Program-made: the position numbers and the translations under genes
Source of the DNA: Typha latifolia
Lineage: Eukaryota > Streptophyta > Magnoliopsida > Poales > Typhaceae
DNA length: 64,000 nucleotides
Direction: 5' to 3'
Assembly: GCA_019914945.1 (NCBI GenBank)
Contig: CM034110.1
Location: forward strand, 8,077,808-8,141,807
Part shown: positions 1 through 13,000 of the stretch, one piece after another
How the letters are laid out: each line of letters begins with the position of its first letter
Position numbering within the stretch: the first letter of the stretch is position 1
The notes under the pieces: model-generated
Database searches by the model: none
What the model saw: the letters and a program-made list of their open reading frames with translations, nothing else
What the model was told of the DNA's origin: nothing

Positions 1-537
1 TTCTATTTTAAACCCCCAAAATTCCCAACGACTTCTCCACGATTCCACTCTTTAAACCCCCTCAAATTCCAACCGATTTGGATCCACGTCTTCCCTTCCC
101 TCCCTTTCCCGCCTTCAAATATGTCCTCACATCTCACCTCCTCTTCCGGGCCCAAAACAAACGAAAAAGAAAATAAATAAATAAATAATAAACCGTTCTA
201 TTCCTTCTTCCTATTTCCTCTCATCGCCTCAAGCTCATAATACTCCCTCCCCGCCCTCTCCTCTCGCGGAAGAAGGCCATTTCGAGTCTCCGAAAGGCCT
301 TCTCCGGTGATTGGGCTAAGGTTATGTAGACTTGGAGCGGCTCCGGTCCCGGGTTTTTCTTTTCTGATTCATTGCAGCGCTTCCCTTTTCTTGGTTTGGG
401 GGATTCTTTTCTTTTCGCGACCTGGGCCTGTTGGTTTTGCGCAGAGTTCGAACTCTTTGAAGATTTTGGTAGGTGGGTTTTTCGATGATTTGTACGAGAT
501 TGGAAGGTTGAAGAAGACGAGTGTTTGTGTCGGAGAA
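1..537 (+). promoter_or_regulatory. Promoter and 5' leader of the RLCK gene
   Basis: The stretch is pyrimidine-rich on the plus strand and has a short AAAT run at about 171-190. CT-rich sequence at about 200-300 is typical of plant 5' untranslated leaders. No clear TATA box is visible. An open frame runs from 307 into the kinase start codon at 538, but it has no family similarity upstream of the conserved N-terminal cysteines, so I treat it as leader. Confidence 0.4.
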
Positions 538-2510
538 ATGAGTTGCTTTCCTTGCTTTTCGTCGGACGAGAGGAAGGGGAGAAAGAACGCCGTCGTGAAG
601 AAGGAGTTGCCTCCGACGAAGCCTGGTGAGCTTTTGCAATCGCGCGAATATAACTTTGTTCATATCTTCAATGTGCTTGGTAGATGTTTGGATGCAGAGT
701 TCATCTGATCAGAGTAATGCAATTCACAATTAAACTTTTAGGAATTAAGCGAATTGGGAAGATTTGGAAATAGGTGTACATTTAACTATTATAACTTGAT
801 CAGAAATGCTGATAGTATTGCTCTATAATTTTACCTCTATTTGTCCACAATGTAACAAATCTAGGACAATGTTTGCTATACAAAATGGGGTGATAGACAT
901 TAGGAAATATATTAGATCACAGATGAATCTTTCTTTAGAGAAATTGATGCACGTGCTGGATGGGTACTTATATTCCACCATCAACCAAATACACTTCTTA
1001 ATTTTTAACTATCTTCTGCTCCAAATAAAGCTAACTCTGTGACATATTCTGAAAAAATCGGCGCGCAGAAATTATCGGTGAGAAGACCTCCACTGAAACA
1101 ACCCAAAAAGAAGCCGCTAATGGTAATATTGCAGCACAAACATTCACATTCCGCGAACTTGCCTCTGCCACCAAGAATTTTAGACCTGACTGTCTTCTGG
1201 GGGAAGGAGGGTTTGGTAGAGTTTACAGGGGTTGCCTTGAAAAGTCTGGCCAGGTAAATGGAATCTAGGTGATCTCAATTCAAATTAGTAGTTTTAATCG
1301 AAGATTTACCGCTTTCATCGTTTTGTTTTTCCAGATTGTAGCTGTCAAGCAACTCGACAGGAATGGCTTGCAAGGCAACAGGGAATTTCTGGTGGAAGTC
1401 TTAATGCTGAGTCTTCTTCATCATCAGAATTTGGTCAATCTTATAGGATACTGTGCAGATGGTGATCAAAGACTCTTAGTATATGAGTTCATGCCTTTGG
1501 GCTCCTTGGAAGACCATTTGCTTGGTATGGTGCTTGTGATCATACTAAGAAAAATATAGTGATTACATGTTAGAATTTTCTCTACGACACTCTTCAAAAG
1601 TTTGATTTTTTTCAGACTTGCCTCCTCTACCTAGAGAATGATTAAAAACTTTGCCTTGGCAGATATCCCACCTGATCAGAAGCCTCTAAGTTGGTACACC
1701 AGAATGAAAATAGCTTATGGTGCTGCTCAAGGACTAGAGTATCTGCATGACAAGGCCAATCCACCGGTGATCTACCGCGATCTCAAATCATCTAATATCC
1801 TACTCGACGAACAGTTCAACCCAAAGCTCTCGGATTTCGGGCTCGCAAAGCTTGGTCCTATGGGTGACAAAGTTCATGTCTCCTCAAGGGTAATGGGAAC
1901 ATACGGCTACTGCGCACCTGAATATGCGAGAACAGGCCATCTTACTGTGAAGTCAGATGTCTATAGTTTCGGAGTGGTTCTGCTTGAGCTAATCACAGGG
2001 AGAAGAGCTATCGACACTTCTAAGGCAATAAGCGAACAAAATCTTGTCAGTTGGGTATGCAACATCATAAACAGAAAGTTTCTATCTTCCAATCTTTGGC
2101 TAATTAAATTGTATCTATTCATATTGAACCGTCTTCTAAGTTCTTGTATTTCACTATTGAGTTATTATTCTTTGTTCCAACTTTTATAGGCAATGCCAAT
2201 GTTCAGAGACCAGAAGAAATTCACTGAGCTAGTTGATCCACTTCTTGAGGAAGACTACCCATCAAAAGGATTAAACCAAGCTGTTGCTGTTGCTGCAATG
2301 TGCCTTCAGGAAGAATCGTCCGTGCGACCGCTGATGGCCGACGTCGTCATGGCTCTGAGCTTCTTAACAACAGCACCAACCGAGAGGACTCTAATTCCAG
2401 CGTCAATCTCTCCGCCACCGGAGGACGGTGGACAAAGCAATCACGTCAAACCAGACCACGAGAGTGGCGTAGAGCAAGAGAGAGCCGTCCAAGAGGCTTT
2501 TGAATTATGA
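538..2510 (+). CDS. PBL27-like: Receptor-like cytoplasmic kinase, RLCK subfamily VII (PBL27-like)
   Basis: Serine/threonine kinase that relays signals from surface immune receptors at the plasma membrane (family knowledge). Exons I infer: 538-625, 1069-1253, 1335-1524, 1663-2054, 2190-2510, all GT-AG and in phase, giving 391 residues. Visible motifs: N-terminal MSCFPCF with paired cysteines suited to palmitoylation, glycine loop GEGGFG at 74-79, ATP-binding lysine K96 in VAVKQL, catalytic YRDLKSSN with D194, DFG at 212, then APE. The stretch from [13 protein letters not shown] through the kinase core is closely similar to Arabidopsis PBL27 as I remember it. The start at 538 is chosen because the cysteine motif follows it directly. 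The C-terminal tail after the kinase domain is short, roughly 50 residues, where PBL27 has more than 100. Exon 2's acceptor (cgcgcag) lacks a good pyrimidine tract, so that boundary is the least certain. Confidence 0.9.
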
Positions 2511-4036
2511 CAAGATTGAAGCAATGGTAGCTCTGTTCTATATGTGCTCATATAGCTCGGTTGTTTCCCGGAGTTGCTTCATACTTGATGTCGAATTATG
2601 AGAGTTATGATTGTGGTTGAAATTGGCGGCATGTTAAAAGATAGAAGTCAAATTCTATTTGCTGAAGAGGACTTATTTTTGTTGCTTATTTGAAGTGTGT
2701 ATTTTTATGTGGAATGAACTTTTGGGAATTGTGCACAAGGAGATAAATTTAGTGTTAAAATAAAATAAGAAAGAGAGAGAAATTGTGTCGCCAATAAATT
2801 CGGCATCTACTATTCCTTTCTCGTTGCGGACTTCAGTTTTATTCTGGAAATATGCAAACAACCTACTGATTAACCATTTGTCTTTTTGGGGTAAGGATTG
2901 ACGGCCAGGTGACGTCTTAAAGCCTTTTTAAAGTTAGATTAGATATAAAGTCATTTAGGTCTCACTAAATTGTTACCAATATACTAAGCTATTAAGTTTA
3001 AGTTTTAAATCGTTGCTTGGTGAAGCTATTGCTTCGAGTCCAAACTCCTGTTTCCACACTCCAAGCCACTAAGCCCCTACAACGTATAAATTCGATTGAA
3101 AATTTTAACGCTGGTTATTTTGCTTGTTTCCCTGGAAAGTTAGGGCGTGATTTGTACATTCTTAAAAATGCAGGGTAAACCGTAGGTTAGCGCGGATTCA
3201 GATAATCTTTTGATCATCGAGTGTCATAAGAGTTGGATAGTAATCGAAGAGCGTTTTGTTTTGGGAATGATGTCGTTTATTGATTGGAAGATTGAAGAGA
3301 CCAAGGAGGGCGAAGCAGCCGATGAAGATATTAGATTAGTTGTCTTTGAATTTATTTATTTATTTATTATTATTATTATTTTTACAGGAGGGCAGTTGTT
3401 TAGGAGTTGATAGGAGACTTTCGCCGCTGAATTGTTCGATGAAATGCTTGAGTGACCCAATGCAGGTAGCGGTAGCTGTTGTGCTAATTATAGTCTTGCA
3501 TTATAGTATGTATTTAGATTGCTTTAGCGTTCTTTTAATAGGGAATATGCAGAATAAAGTTCCTTCTTTTTCAATGTTATGAGTTTTAGATGAATTGGAA
3601 TTTGGCCCCTTTACAACGGTTAGGTTTTTAAGCTGATCACTTGTTTTGTTGGATACACGCGATTGCTATAACATTAGAAGAAAAGGAAATTGTTTGAAAT
3701 ATAGAGGTTTGAGCTATTTGTCTTGAAATATTTGGGCCTTCCATGTTTAAACATACCAAGATCATTGCTAATGCTTCTCGTTACCTATACTGAGCTATGA
3801 AATGCTTGAACATAAACTAAATGTGATGTAAAAATTGAATCTGCATCATAAACTAAACTAGAATATTCATTTAAGCATCAAACTTACTTCATCTTCCCAT
3901 TTAAATAAGAGAAGATCACAACAATCCCACCTTTGGTGATGAAAACGACACCAGTTCCTATGTACACAAGACAATATAAGAACACCACTACTACCTTGAT
4001 CACCTCTGTAATAGCTACCGCTACAATCCTGATATT
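2511..4036. other. Intergenic, 3' flanks of two converging genes
   Basis: The kinase gene reads in from the left and the DUF1685 gene ends from the right, so both 3' untranslated regions lie here. The rest is AT-rich with an ATT run near 3353-3383. Short open frames around 3210-3580 show no family features. I see no gene. Confidence 0.6.
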
Positions 4037-4861
4037 TTAATAGGTAAAGTTGGGGGAACTCGGCTTCTCTACTTGTATGCTTTCCAATGATGTTTCAAGA
4101 TGGATCGTTGCGGCAACCTCTGTAGCCCATAAACGAAGTTGTTTCTTCATTTCAGCGTCACTGGGGGATTTAGGCAGTGTCCACGAACTAAAGACCGGTG
4201 AAGAAATTCTTTTGATGACCCAAGCCTCGGATAAATATGGCCTTTGTACTGGTTTCTCATCCTCCCATGTCTTCTCTTTGCCTCTCCTCTCTTCCTCTTC
4301 CACCCTTTGCAGTCCGGGTATCATTTTTACAATGTCCTTGCTCAATGAGTCCTTGTCAAATACAAAACCTAGATCCATGAAGCCCTTCAGCTCGAAGTTT
4401 TCAAGGTCAGAGGAGCTGTTATAACTCTTCAACCTTGGTGCCTCCCTTCTAGTGCAACTCTTACTCAGGTTTAATGATGAGCAAGACCGTAGTATGTTTC
4501 TGTTTGGTGTTTGCTGATGGGGAATAGGCTGGTCGCTGAATCTTGTCGGTCTCATATCTGTATTAATTGCCTCCTGATTATCATTTTCAGATGAAAGCTG
4601 AATTCAATTAAATAAACATCAGTAAGAACTAATATTCAACTGTTAAAATTTCTAGTATATTATATGATCATTCACCTTCCACAAGTTTCTTTCTGAATCT
4701 GATACTGAATAGTATTCTGATGACAGGTCTGGAGAACTTGAAGTGCTGGTTTTGCTCCTAAGCATCACGGAATCGAGGGGTGTAGGTACCAGTAAAAGAA
4801 TATTCTGATGAAACCAGAAACTCTCCATGAACTCCTGCGGGCATGAGAGGGAGTCCTTCAT
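4037..4861 (-). CDS. DUF1685 family protein
   Basis: Plant-specific protein of unknown biochemical function. Two exons on the minus strand: 4861-4676 and 4597-4037, joined in phase 0, giving 248 residues. The second exon carries the family's hallmark blocks: ELKGFMDLGFVF, then SLSKDIVKMIPGLQ, then PYLSEAW, and an acidic, lysine-rich stretch. The first exon is serine-rich (SKTSTSSSPDLSSEYYS) and looks disordered. The start at 4861 is the only upstream methionine that keeps the frame through the donor; a still earlier exon cannot be excluded. No membrane segment or catalytic motif is visible. Confidence 0.75.
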
Positions 4862-7135
4862 CGTTCCTGCTGTAAAATATTTAGATTATACCACAAGGGT
4901 GATGAGGAGATTCCTTAAAGCGATTTATAGATGAGTTAAGGTTCAACAAGATGAGGAAAATGTCATTCTTCATGGACCCCTCTACCCTTGCAAGGTAATG
5001 GCTGAGATTTGTCTATTTATTCTTGCATCAACTTAATTGAATGCCTTTATCGTGGTTAGGAATTCTGCTCATTTCTCTGTTGTCTATGATACTTTTTTAT
5101 CTGGCTAAGCTATGATGTGTTAATCTACGTGGCGGTGTAAGCCAGAATGGAGAATTTCCTGATGCATATGAACCACACCATCTGCAGATTGATTTTGACT
5201 TGGAGCTTTGTCTAGGAAATCAAAAGCTGTGGTTCTGGATTCGTCTGCTCATGTTGCTTTCTACACTGGCTAAGCTGAAAATTATCCTGCCCAGAAAACT
5301 GAGAATGAATTAGGCAGGCCCCAGCCTTGAGGTGCTACTTGATCTGAATTATTCCAAGCTTATTTGGATAGGATAAATGTCGATGTCAAGTTTCTTTCAT
5401 CATCCTAACTTGGTTTATCAATTGTGCAGCCAAAATTCCAGTTTGGACAGCATTTTTGTGAACATTGGAGTTGGAAAAGAAGGAATATTGGAGGTATTAG
5501 TCAACATATACAAACGATTCTAGCTGTTGATGCTGCCACTGATTTGGATAGTTGAATACAGCATTAATCTAACTCTGCACCACATTTCAGCATATACAAT
5601 GTTACAAACAACCTATCTCAAGATTTAGAAATTTTTGCACCTTGTCTGATATATTCTTTTTTCTCTCTCTCTCAAGTATCAACTCTTCCATATCGGAGTG
5701 TTTTTAGTGCGAACGAAAAGGTGTCGTTTGCTATTATGAAATGATACATTATTGTACAATCTTGAACTTGGGATTAGCTTGCTCCTTATTTCTTACAGAG
5801 AACATTCAGAGCTTCCGAGACTGTTTCTTTTTGTTCCTTAATTTTCTTAATGTAGTTGTATCATAAATGAACGTAGGTATAACTACACTTAGATCTCCTG
5901 TGAAATTTCTTTTTTTTTTCTAAAATATGAAGATAAACATATCATATAACTACTGCTTACATGACTTGCATATAATAATTTATAAATAAAAAATAGTAAA
6001 AAAAATTAACAGAAAGGGTAGGAACTAGGGAGTTATGCATCATAAAAAAGTTCAGAGAGTATAATTTTCCCATAATATATTCATACAATATGCATCTATG
6101 CTTTTGTATGTATCTACTGTATGGCACCCTAGCATCTCACTCAGTCTTTCCTTCGTGTGAACAAGCACTATGGATAAGTCCTGGAGTGACATGAGACCAT
6201 CTATAGCTATCCACAGACATGAGCAGTACACCTGGTAACGATTTTGTCGGGGATCTTTGTATTAATTTTTTTTTTAAATTTTGCTCTTATATATCTTCTA
6301 TATAAATTATGCACACCATGTGGATCTATTGTAGATACACTAATAGGTTTAAAAGCTAAATCTTACTATTATTAAAGTTTTAAGGACTTTTTAAGTGCTA
6401 ATGCCCCTCTTTATCACAATTGGATATCAAACCAAATTGAAAACAATTCCCGACTATGCCATGGAACTGTGGAAGGACCGATGTCTAATCAATAATTATC
6501 CACTTCTCCGTGATTATTAACATTCAATTATCAACAGGTAAGTAAAACATAAGGATCTATTCAATACATAAATAAATAAATCTGAGCAGTAAAGATAACA
6601 TTTAATTGAACTAACCCAAAGAAAACAAAGGCTCAAACTGAGGTCTAGTCCTCATTTATCCTTAAAATAAAGGGGGAAAAGAGTACGACATGGCAGCAGC
6701 AACAGCTCGGCAAAAATGCCCTGCACCATACACTGCAATACTCATTAGAACCACTATATTTCCACCCATAAGCAGAGCACTACGTATGTATATATATTGC
6801 TACAATGCGAAAAAAGAATCATGAGTGGGCCTGCTTCGTAAGAAATCTCATACATCATACCAACTTACTGATGGTGTGGAAAAAGAAGTTTATAATTTTC
6901 ATCATAAAGGCAATAATCACAAACCATTTTCCGGGGAAAGGTCACTAGTTAATCGTAATTGGTTCAAGACAGCATAATAGCAATGTTGAAACATAAAATT
7001 TGATTGCCTCATCCAGAAAATTAGTCCACGTTTACTTGATTTTGGTTCTTAGAAACCCCATTCCTACAGGTAAGTAACAAATAAAAGTAGCTGGACCGCA
7101 GCATTGATCTGTTGACACAATTTATAATGGCTTCC
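4862..7135. other. Intergenic, no supported gene
   Basis: The stretch is AT-rich with many stops in all frames. A start-less open frame at about 5116-5310 (plus) reads through a segment containing IDFDLELCLGNQ, which resembles an EAR-type LxLxL tail, then runs into stops. It could be a decayed gene fragment, but nothing else supports it. The last few hundred bases before 7136 are probably the 3' untranslated region of the S1FA gene, which is transcribed leftward. Confidence 0.5.
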
Positions 7136-8878
7136 TTACTCTCCTGGTGCAGAGATTCCCTGCTTGAGCCTCTCCCTCTTCATCTTTTTCTTGGACACGG
7201 GTTTCTTCTTTCTTGGAGGAAGGGTCTTTTGTGCATACATGTAGAGAGCATAGTTCCCAACAAGAAAGAGCAACAGAAGTCCACCCACAACAAGTAGGAC
7301 GACCATACCTGGGTTCAATCCTTTCTTGCCCTCCTCGATGATAACATTACCCTGTATATAACAAACATTGTTACATCAAAGACAGTAAACTGAGGAACTC
7401 TCAAACAGAAGAGAAGATACGTATGGACTATGATGGAAGAAATGACTCAATCAGCTGATTTTCACCTTTCTCTGCTAAATGGTGGTGAGAGGGTGTCAAT
7501 TTTTGTTGAAGGTAAGGCTTGCCTCCATGCACCTAAGTTGTCATGGATACAACCATGGAAACAAAGACTGTATATCTTGTCTTCCCCATCCCCGCGATGG
7601 AGGAGGCCTCGTGCAATAGTATACTACTTGTCTAGTACTTGATGGTGTGCGGGTGTGCATGCCAGAGTAGATACAATTTCATTGTAGCATATATGATATA
7701 GGGCATGGATTCATGATCATATGCATGTTTCAAGTATGACCATACAACTACATTCTCTTTATCTTTTTAAGGCACATTAACAATTATATGATTGAACTTT
7801 CTCTGCTCCCATTTTCTGCAGAAACGATAGGATCTTCAACGCGATATAAAAGCCAGGGAAGGAGAACTATAGAGATTCTTCATAAGAACTTGGTGATGCA
7901 TGCTACTAATCTACATTCTTCAGATGAAAGTATGAAGACATTCAACTACTAACATAGAACCATCTGAGGAAGTCCCCAAAACCACCCGTTTTAGAACGAT
8001 TAAACATACCATACATTCATTATGTCAAAAAACACAAGGTAACCAGAAGAAACATCTAGTACAACCTCGTATATTCTTATCAAAGTAAGCAACAAATGTA
8101 GATGCAAGCAAAAAAAATGCGCCCGGGTTGGCAGGGAGCGACGTGCTAAAACATCTACCCATATCTCTTAGTTTTATTCAAGTAAATATTATACTAGAAT
8201 TCTATTTAACTGCCACTTCATTATGCTTCAACAGTTATAAATGTCAGAAAACCTATGGATTTTTAACGCAAATGTGCAATTCAGCACCTAAAACTCATTT
8301 GGAAGGAAGAAAGGTAGTTGTATTTGCCGACGTCCTGGTAAGCGTTAACCAGTCTGATAGAGATAAAGAGGGGTTGGGAAAATTTCTAATCTAAAATCAA
8401 CAAAGCAATGTGGTTGTTTAGGCAACTGAAAGCACTAACATGCAAGTCATATATGAATTTGCACATGAAGCGCCGTCACTTTACCACTGGTGTGACCACA
8501 AATTATTTATGCAGTCCCTCTCAAAAGGTACAGAGGAAAAACTTGTTCTAAAATGATTAGAAATCAACATGCATGATGCAACCCTTAACACAGACGATCC
8601 TAGAAACAGAATAGGTGTCCATCCAAGCCATAAGGTAATGTGATTTCTAATTACACGAATCCTATCAAGTAAATTACAATTCTTCAGCAATAACAAGACC
8701 TAGAGGAAGAGGGAAAGAGGATACTAGGGTTTGAGCGGAGAAGAACAAACATCTTATCAATTAGGGTACATCTCAAGGAAAAACTTAGAATTTTAAGTTT
8801 TTATTATAGTCAAATCGGAAAGAAAAAGATATCAAGAAAAAATACCCCGCCATCGGTGAACGAGAATTGATCTGCCAT
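7136..8878 (-). CDS. S1FA: S1FA-type DNA-binding protein
   Basis: Small plant protein of the S1FA family, named for binding the S1F promoter element of plastid-protein genes. Coding exons on the minus strand: 8878-8846 and 7351-7136, phase 0, giving 82 residues, the usual family size. Residues about 26-50 form a strongly hydrophobic, membrane-like segment. It is followed by [18 protein letters not shown] and further basic residues (a nuclear-signal-like tract), and the protein ends SAPGE. The C-terminal block is almost invariant in the family, so identification is firm. The start [10 protein letters not shown] is the first methionine after a 5' leader. A likely non-coding first exon lies near 9080-9039 with a GTAACT donor at 9038. 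How a protein with a membrane-like segment acts on DNA is not evident from the sequence. Confidence 0.9.
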
Positions 8879-9729
8879 CACGATTCACGAGCGATCCAAC
8901 CGAAGAAAACCAACTCCAGCTTCTTATTGTGCCTACGATTTAAATTCGATAAAAGAAGAAATAAAAAAAAGTTAACGACGAACGCATAACCAGATCTACC
9001 AATTTCGATCTACGATCGGGAGGGAGAAGGCGAGTTACCTCCCTACGCGCTCGCTGCTTTCGCTCTCATCCCCATTTTCGTTGACCAATGTAAACGAGGC
9101 ATTATATCAAAATTATTGGGTTTGGATTCTAAAAGTGTCCCATACGAGATCCGGATTAAAAGATCCAAAAGGGCTATTATTCTACACAAATTTACAAAAT
9201 TTTATAATATTTCTCATCATACTTATATAAAGCAAATATGAACCTACGGTAGAAGACTGGTTCAATTATCTAAAATTATATGTTAAAAGAGTATACTAGT
9301 TTCTTTGTCTTACAGCAGAAGGCTAAATAAAAAACACCAAAGATAAAGGCAATAAAAATGCAAGGAAAATTACAAAAAGAGATAGAAAGGTATAAAAAGA
9401 ACCTTTAATTAAGAATGGTTCCCCTTGTGCATTCAAGGGGGCAGTTGAGCTATTTGTCAGATCACATGTCATCCTGACTCCACGTTCTCCTGCTCCTCCT
9501 TTGAATACTATTATCCTACTGCATTTCCTTTTAGCACGTCTCCTCCCAATTTAGACACGTACGCGTCCTAGTTTTTAATATCCTTATCTCCTTATAATGC
9601 TCTAGCGGCTTATCACAACGTAGTTCCCGAATGGATCTCAGGCTCCTCCATGTATAAAATCGAATCAAAGAAAAATAAGCGAACTTTCCTCCTCTCTCCC
9701 CTTTCCTCTTTCTTCTTCCTACATCAACG
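8879..9729. promoter_or_regulatory. Divergent promoter region between S1FA and SEC61B
   Basis: S1FA is transcribed leftward and SEC61B rightward from this stretch. The S1FA leader exon and its intron take up about 8879-9090, leaving roughly 560 bases as a shared upstream region. A TATA-like site for SEC61B lies at 9653-9659. The middle, about 9100-9450, is AT-rich. Confidence 0.55.
9653..9659 (+). promoter_or_regulatory. TATA box of SEC61B
   Basis: The heptamer TATAAAA lies about 71 bases before the SEC61B start codon. With initiation about 30 bases downstream this leaves a CT-rich leader of about 40-50 bases, normal for a plant housekeeping gene. Confidence 0.5.
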
Positions 9730-10038
9730 ATGGCGAGAGGTAGCTCTCAATCCCAGTCCTCATCGACCGCTGGATCGGGTGCCCGGCCGGCTACGGTGGG
9801 CCCCCGTGGATCTGCGGCGGCCGCGGCGGGGCTCCGGCGACGCAGGGTGGCCGGTGGCGGTGGTTTTGCAGGAGGCGGCGGCAGCGGCGGGAGCAACATG
9901 CTCCGGTTCTACACTGACGATGCCCCCGGGCTCAAGATGACGCCCACCGTCGTCCTCGTGATGAGCCTTTGCTTCATTGGATTCGTCACTGCCCTCCACG
10001 TATTCGGCAAGCTCTATCGCTATAGATCGGCTGCTTGA
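9730..10038 (+). CDS. SEC61B: Sec61 translocon subunit beta
   Basis: Tail-anchored subunit of the ER protein-conducting channel Sec61, which takes nascent secretory and membrane proteins into the ER. Single exon, 102 residues. The Ser/Ala/Gly-rich, disordered N-terminus (about residues 1-54) includes an Arg-rich patch, RRRR. The conserved core follows: [20 protein letters not shown]. Then comes a single transmembrane segment (about 74-94) and the tail [11 protein letters not shown]. Most plant homologues I know are about 80 residues; the extra length is in the low-complexity N-terminus. The start is the first ATG after the TATA box and CT-rich leader. Confidence 0.95.
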   Translation: MARGSSQSQSSSTAGSGARPATVGPRGSAAAAAGLRRRRVAGGGGFAGGGGSGGSNMLRFYTDDAPGLKMTPTVVLVMSLCFIGFVTALHVFGKLYRYRSAA

Positions 10039-13000
10039 TCCGGCTCTGTAAGGGATCACCCGTATCTTGCTTTGGTTCCTTTTGATCGAAAGCTGCCTTC
10101 TTAGTTTTGTTTTTGTTTTTCTTTTGGGACCAAAAGAAGTGTAGGGTTTAATCGTATTTGAACTCGTCTCACGTCTCTTTTGAAGAAATTTCCTTTTTTT
10201 GAAGGCAACGGATAATGAATTCTCTTTTTTACTATGTTTCCCTGTTAATCTGCTCGCTTATTTGTTGTTCGTGGTAATTGCTGTTCTTGGTGCTGTGCTG
10301 GAGATCTATTCCTCCTTTCTATGTTAACTAATAATTCTAATGTATTGAATGAGTCAATTCGAGGACATTCTGACAAAAAAGATTGTTCCTTTATTAATTA
10401 TTAGACGTCCATCTGTTGACTTGCCAAGAGGTTCAAGTGGAGAAGAGAGAGTTGCGTAATTAGTTCATAAGATTCTAGTAATAACGTATTTTGTACATTA
10501 CGGTAGAAGTTGGAGCAATTCGTGTTTTCCAGGAGGGAAATTGAATCCAGTATTTTTGCTTAGTTCGCAAACAGGTAATGAGCTCTCCATTATGCAGAGG
10601 GTCTGTAACTTAGCAAGTGAACATTTGTGCAGATATCTACACTCTGCCATAGTACAAGAACAAAATTGCATGAATTTTAAAATTCCTTTTGGTAGTGCTG
10701 AGGCTCTGTGATCCGTTTTTGGCATTAAGTGAGGCTGATCTGTTAATGACACGGCCATCCAATCTGTTCAATTGGTACTCGGCCTCTCAACTTCTCCATG
10801 CGGCTGTAGAAAAGGAAAATTCATCAGTGGGGCACAAAGATTTTAGGATTAATGTTTCTTGAGATCAATGTTAAAGAAAACTGAACATTGATCTTGTTTG
10901 TTTTCTTCACTGCCAGTTGGCTTATTTTAGAGGCATTGTTTTGGTGAATTGTAATACTATAGATTGTTATTAATTTATGACTCCAAGGATCTGCTCTTTT
11001 TTATATTGTCCCTATTCTTTATTCTTCCTTGATACTCTTCTGCTTCCCTGCAGTTTGCTGAAGTCCTCTACTTAGCTATGCCAATCACTTGATCAGGAAG
11101 TAGATTTAAATTAATCAAGTCACCAATCAATAGACTACCTCATATATGATCATGATGCTGTTTGCTTCCATAAATATGAAGTAGATGATCACTTCTTAAT
11201 AAGTGTTTTCTTTTTGTCTATGCTGGATAAGAAAAATTACGATAAGGTATTTGTACACATGCAATTTTCTCATTGCTAGTAGCTTCATTTCGATCCATCC
11301 CCTTACCTTGGTGCAAGGACATGTGAGTTGCTAGATGTTCCAGACTCATGCTTCATTGAGATCTTCTATAGGTGGTTTTTAGTCATGATTGTGACAATTT
11401 GATATTTTTGCCAACACATATTCTTGGCTAAAATAATCATACAGATGCAAAGTCATGTTAAAGTTCTAGGACTAACAAACTTCTCTGGGTCACTTATGGT
11501 TATTCACTTGTTCTATATCTATTAATATGAATAATCAACAAATAAATTGGATCTGGCACCTCAGAAGTAACACATAACTTTACTGTAGAAGTACATGTGG
11601 AGAAAGAGAAAGCATATGGAGATACAAACCTAGTGCTGTGGAAGGCGGCAGTCATATGGTTGTCATCCCTAGAATGTGCAAACAATTTATTCAATATAAG
11701 GAGACTGCAAATGACAGTATCAAATTGTTCTATCATCGAATCTGAATAATCCTTCACTAATTATGATGAGGTTGAGATGCATTAAGTGGTGGATATATTA
11801 GCAACCAAAGAAAATATAAGGCTTGATGGCTTTTACCTATAAACATTTTGCATAAGAAATTCATATATATAGATTTTATGGTGCAATGTACATATTGCTA
11901 ATAAAGTTAAATAACACTTTCTGTTGTTATATTTTTCTGAATTTTTAAAATATGGTAAAGTCGATTCGAGTTTCTGTCTTTGTCAGAATTATTTACTTAT
12001 GCTTGCAAGAGGGAATTATTTTCAACATTTGAAGGTTTGTTTGCTAGAATTCTTCTAATGAGATCTTAAATTCTTAATTACAGGCTATAGTGCAATGTAT
12101 TAAGATGGACAGTTCTTATAGGGAATCTGGATAAATGTTGCTGTGTCAGATGCCATATATAACATGTTTAAAGGGGACATAGGTGATGGTCCTCCTTGGG
12201 GAAATAGATATGCTGAGGGCTTTAAAGAGGCTTTCACTTTTAGTAAGAGAATGTCTGGTGGAATTATATGAGCATGTGAATGATTTTGTTGCTTTTAAGG
12301 ATATGTGACTTGGAAGAGGCTTAAAGCTTTTATAAAGAGTAAAGTTTAGGCTTAATTTTTGTCATAACCCACACAAGGTGTATATCCGTCCAAGTTCCAC
12401 TCAATTTTATCAAGATGTCTTTACCATGGTGGTAAAGCTAAAGATTAAACTACATGCAATAACTTATATTCAGCATGGTACCTTGGTTTTACATGTAGCA
12501 AGTGGATTGTTTTCCTGATTGCTGAGTATCTGAACTTGCTTAATAAGTAAATTGAGCAGAAAAAATAAGCAGATAAGATGGATTGAACAGATTGTATGGA
12601 TAACTTAGATTTACTAAGTTGTATGATTAAGCTAGGAGGGTTTCCTAACACTGGATAAGCTTAAAAGGTTATAGCATGGTGTATGTATATGAGTCAGGCA
12701 AGTAGGCACAATGCCAGTGTGTATGTTTTCATGTCCATTTACTGCATCTAAATTTCTGGGGCTTTCATTCTTCAATTGTCAACTTTGTAATCTATCTTCA
12801 GGGAAGTGAATTTCCCAGAGGGTAGACATGCTACTATTCCATATATCATTTCTATCTCCTGATTGTTGTACATCAGTGATCAGCTCAGAACATTGCTGGA
12901 ATATTTGTTGGGTATCAGCTTCAGATCAAAATGATGTATGCCTCTCTGCTCCTTAACTTTGGTTCCATCATCTTGAACTATATCCTATCCAGATATTTGG

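Noticed and set aside
307..537. Upstream in-frame extension of the RLCK protein.
   Set aside because: It starts from a GTG and shows no family similarity; the conserved MSCFPCF motif begins at 538.
3020..3060. A GCTTCGAGTCC-type string resembling a tRNA B-box, with similar GGTTCAATTCT strings near 44,935 and 37,400.
   Set aside because: No acceptor-stem pairing or A-box at the right distance, so neither tRNA nor a SINE can be supported.
5116..5310. Start-less open frame including IDFDLELCLGNQ, resembling an EAR-motif protein tail.
   Set aside because: Too short, no start, no splice partner and no second conserved block; possible chance or very old relic.
9650..10059. Alternative long frames on both strands overlapping SEC61B.
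   Set aside because: They are shadows of a GC-rich gene; only the frame from 9730 carries the conserved Sec61-beta core and membrane anchor.
12120..12420. Coding-like, less AT-rich stretch in the 4-kb gap after SEC61B.
   Set aside because: Interrupted by stops in all frames, with no recognisable domain.
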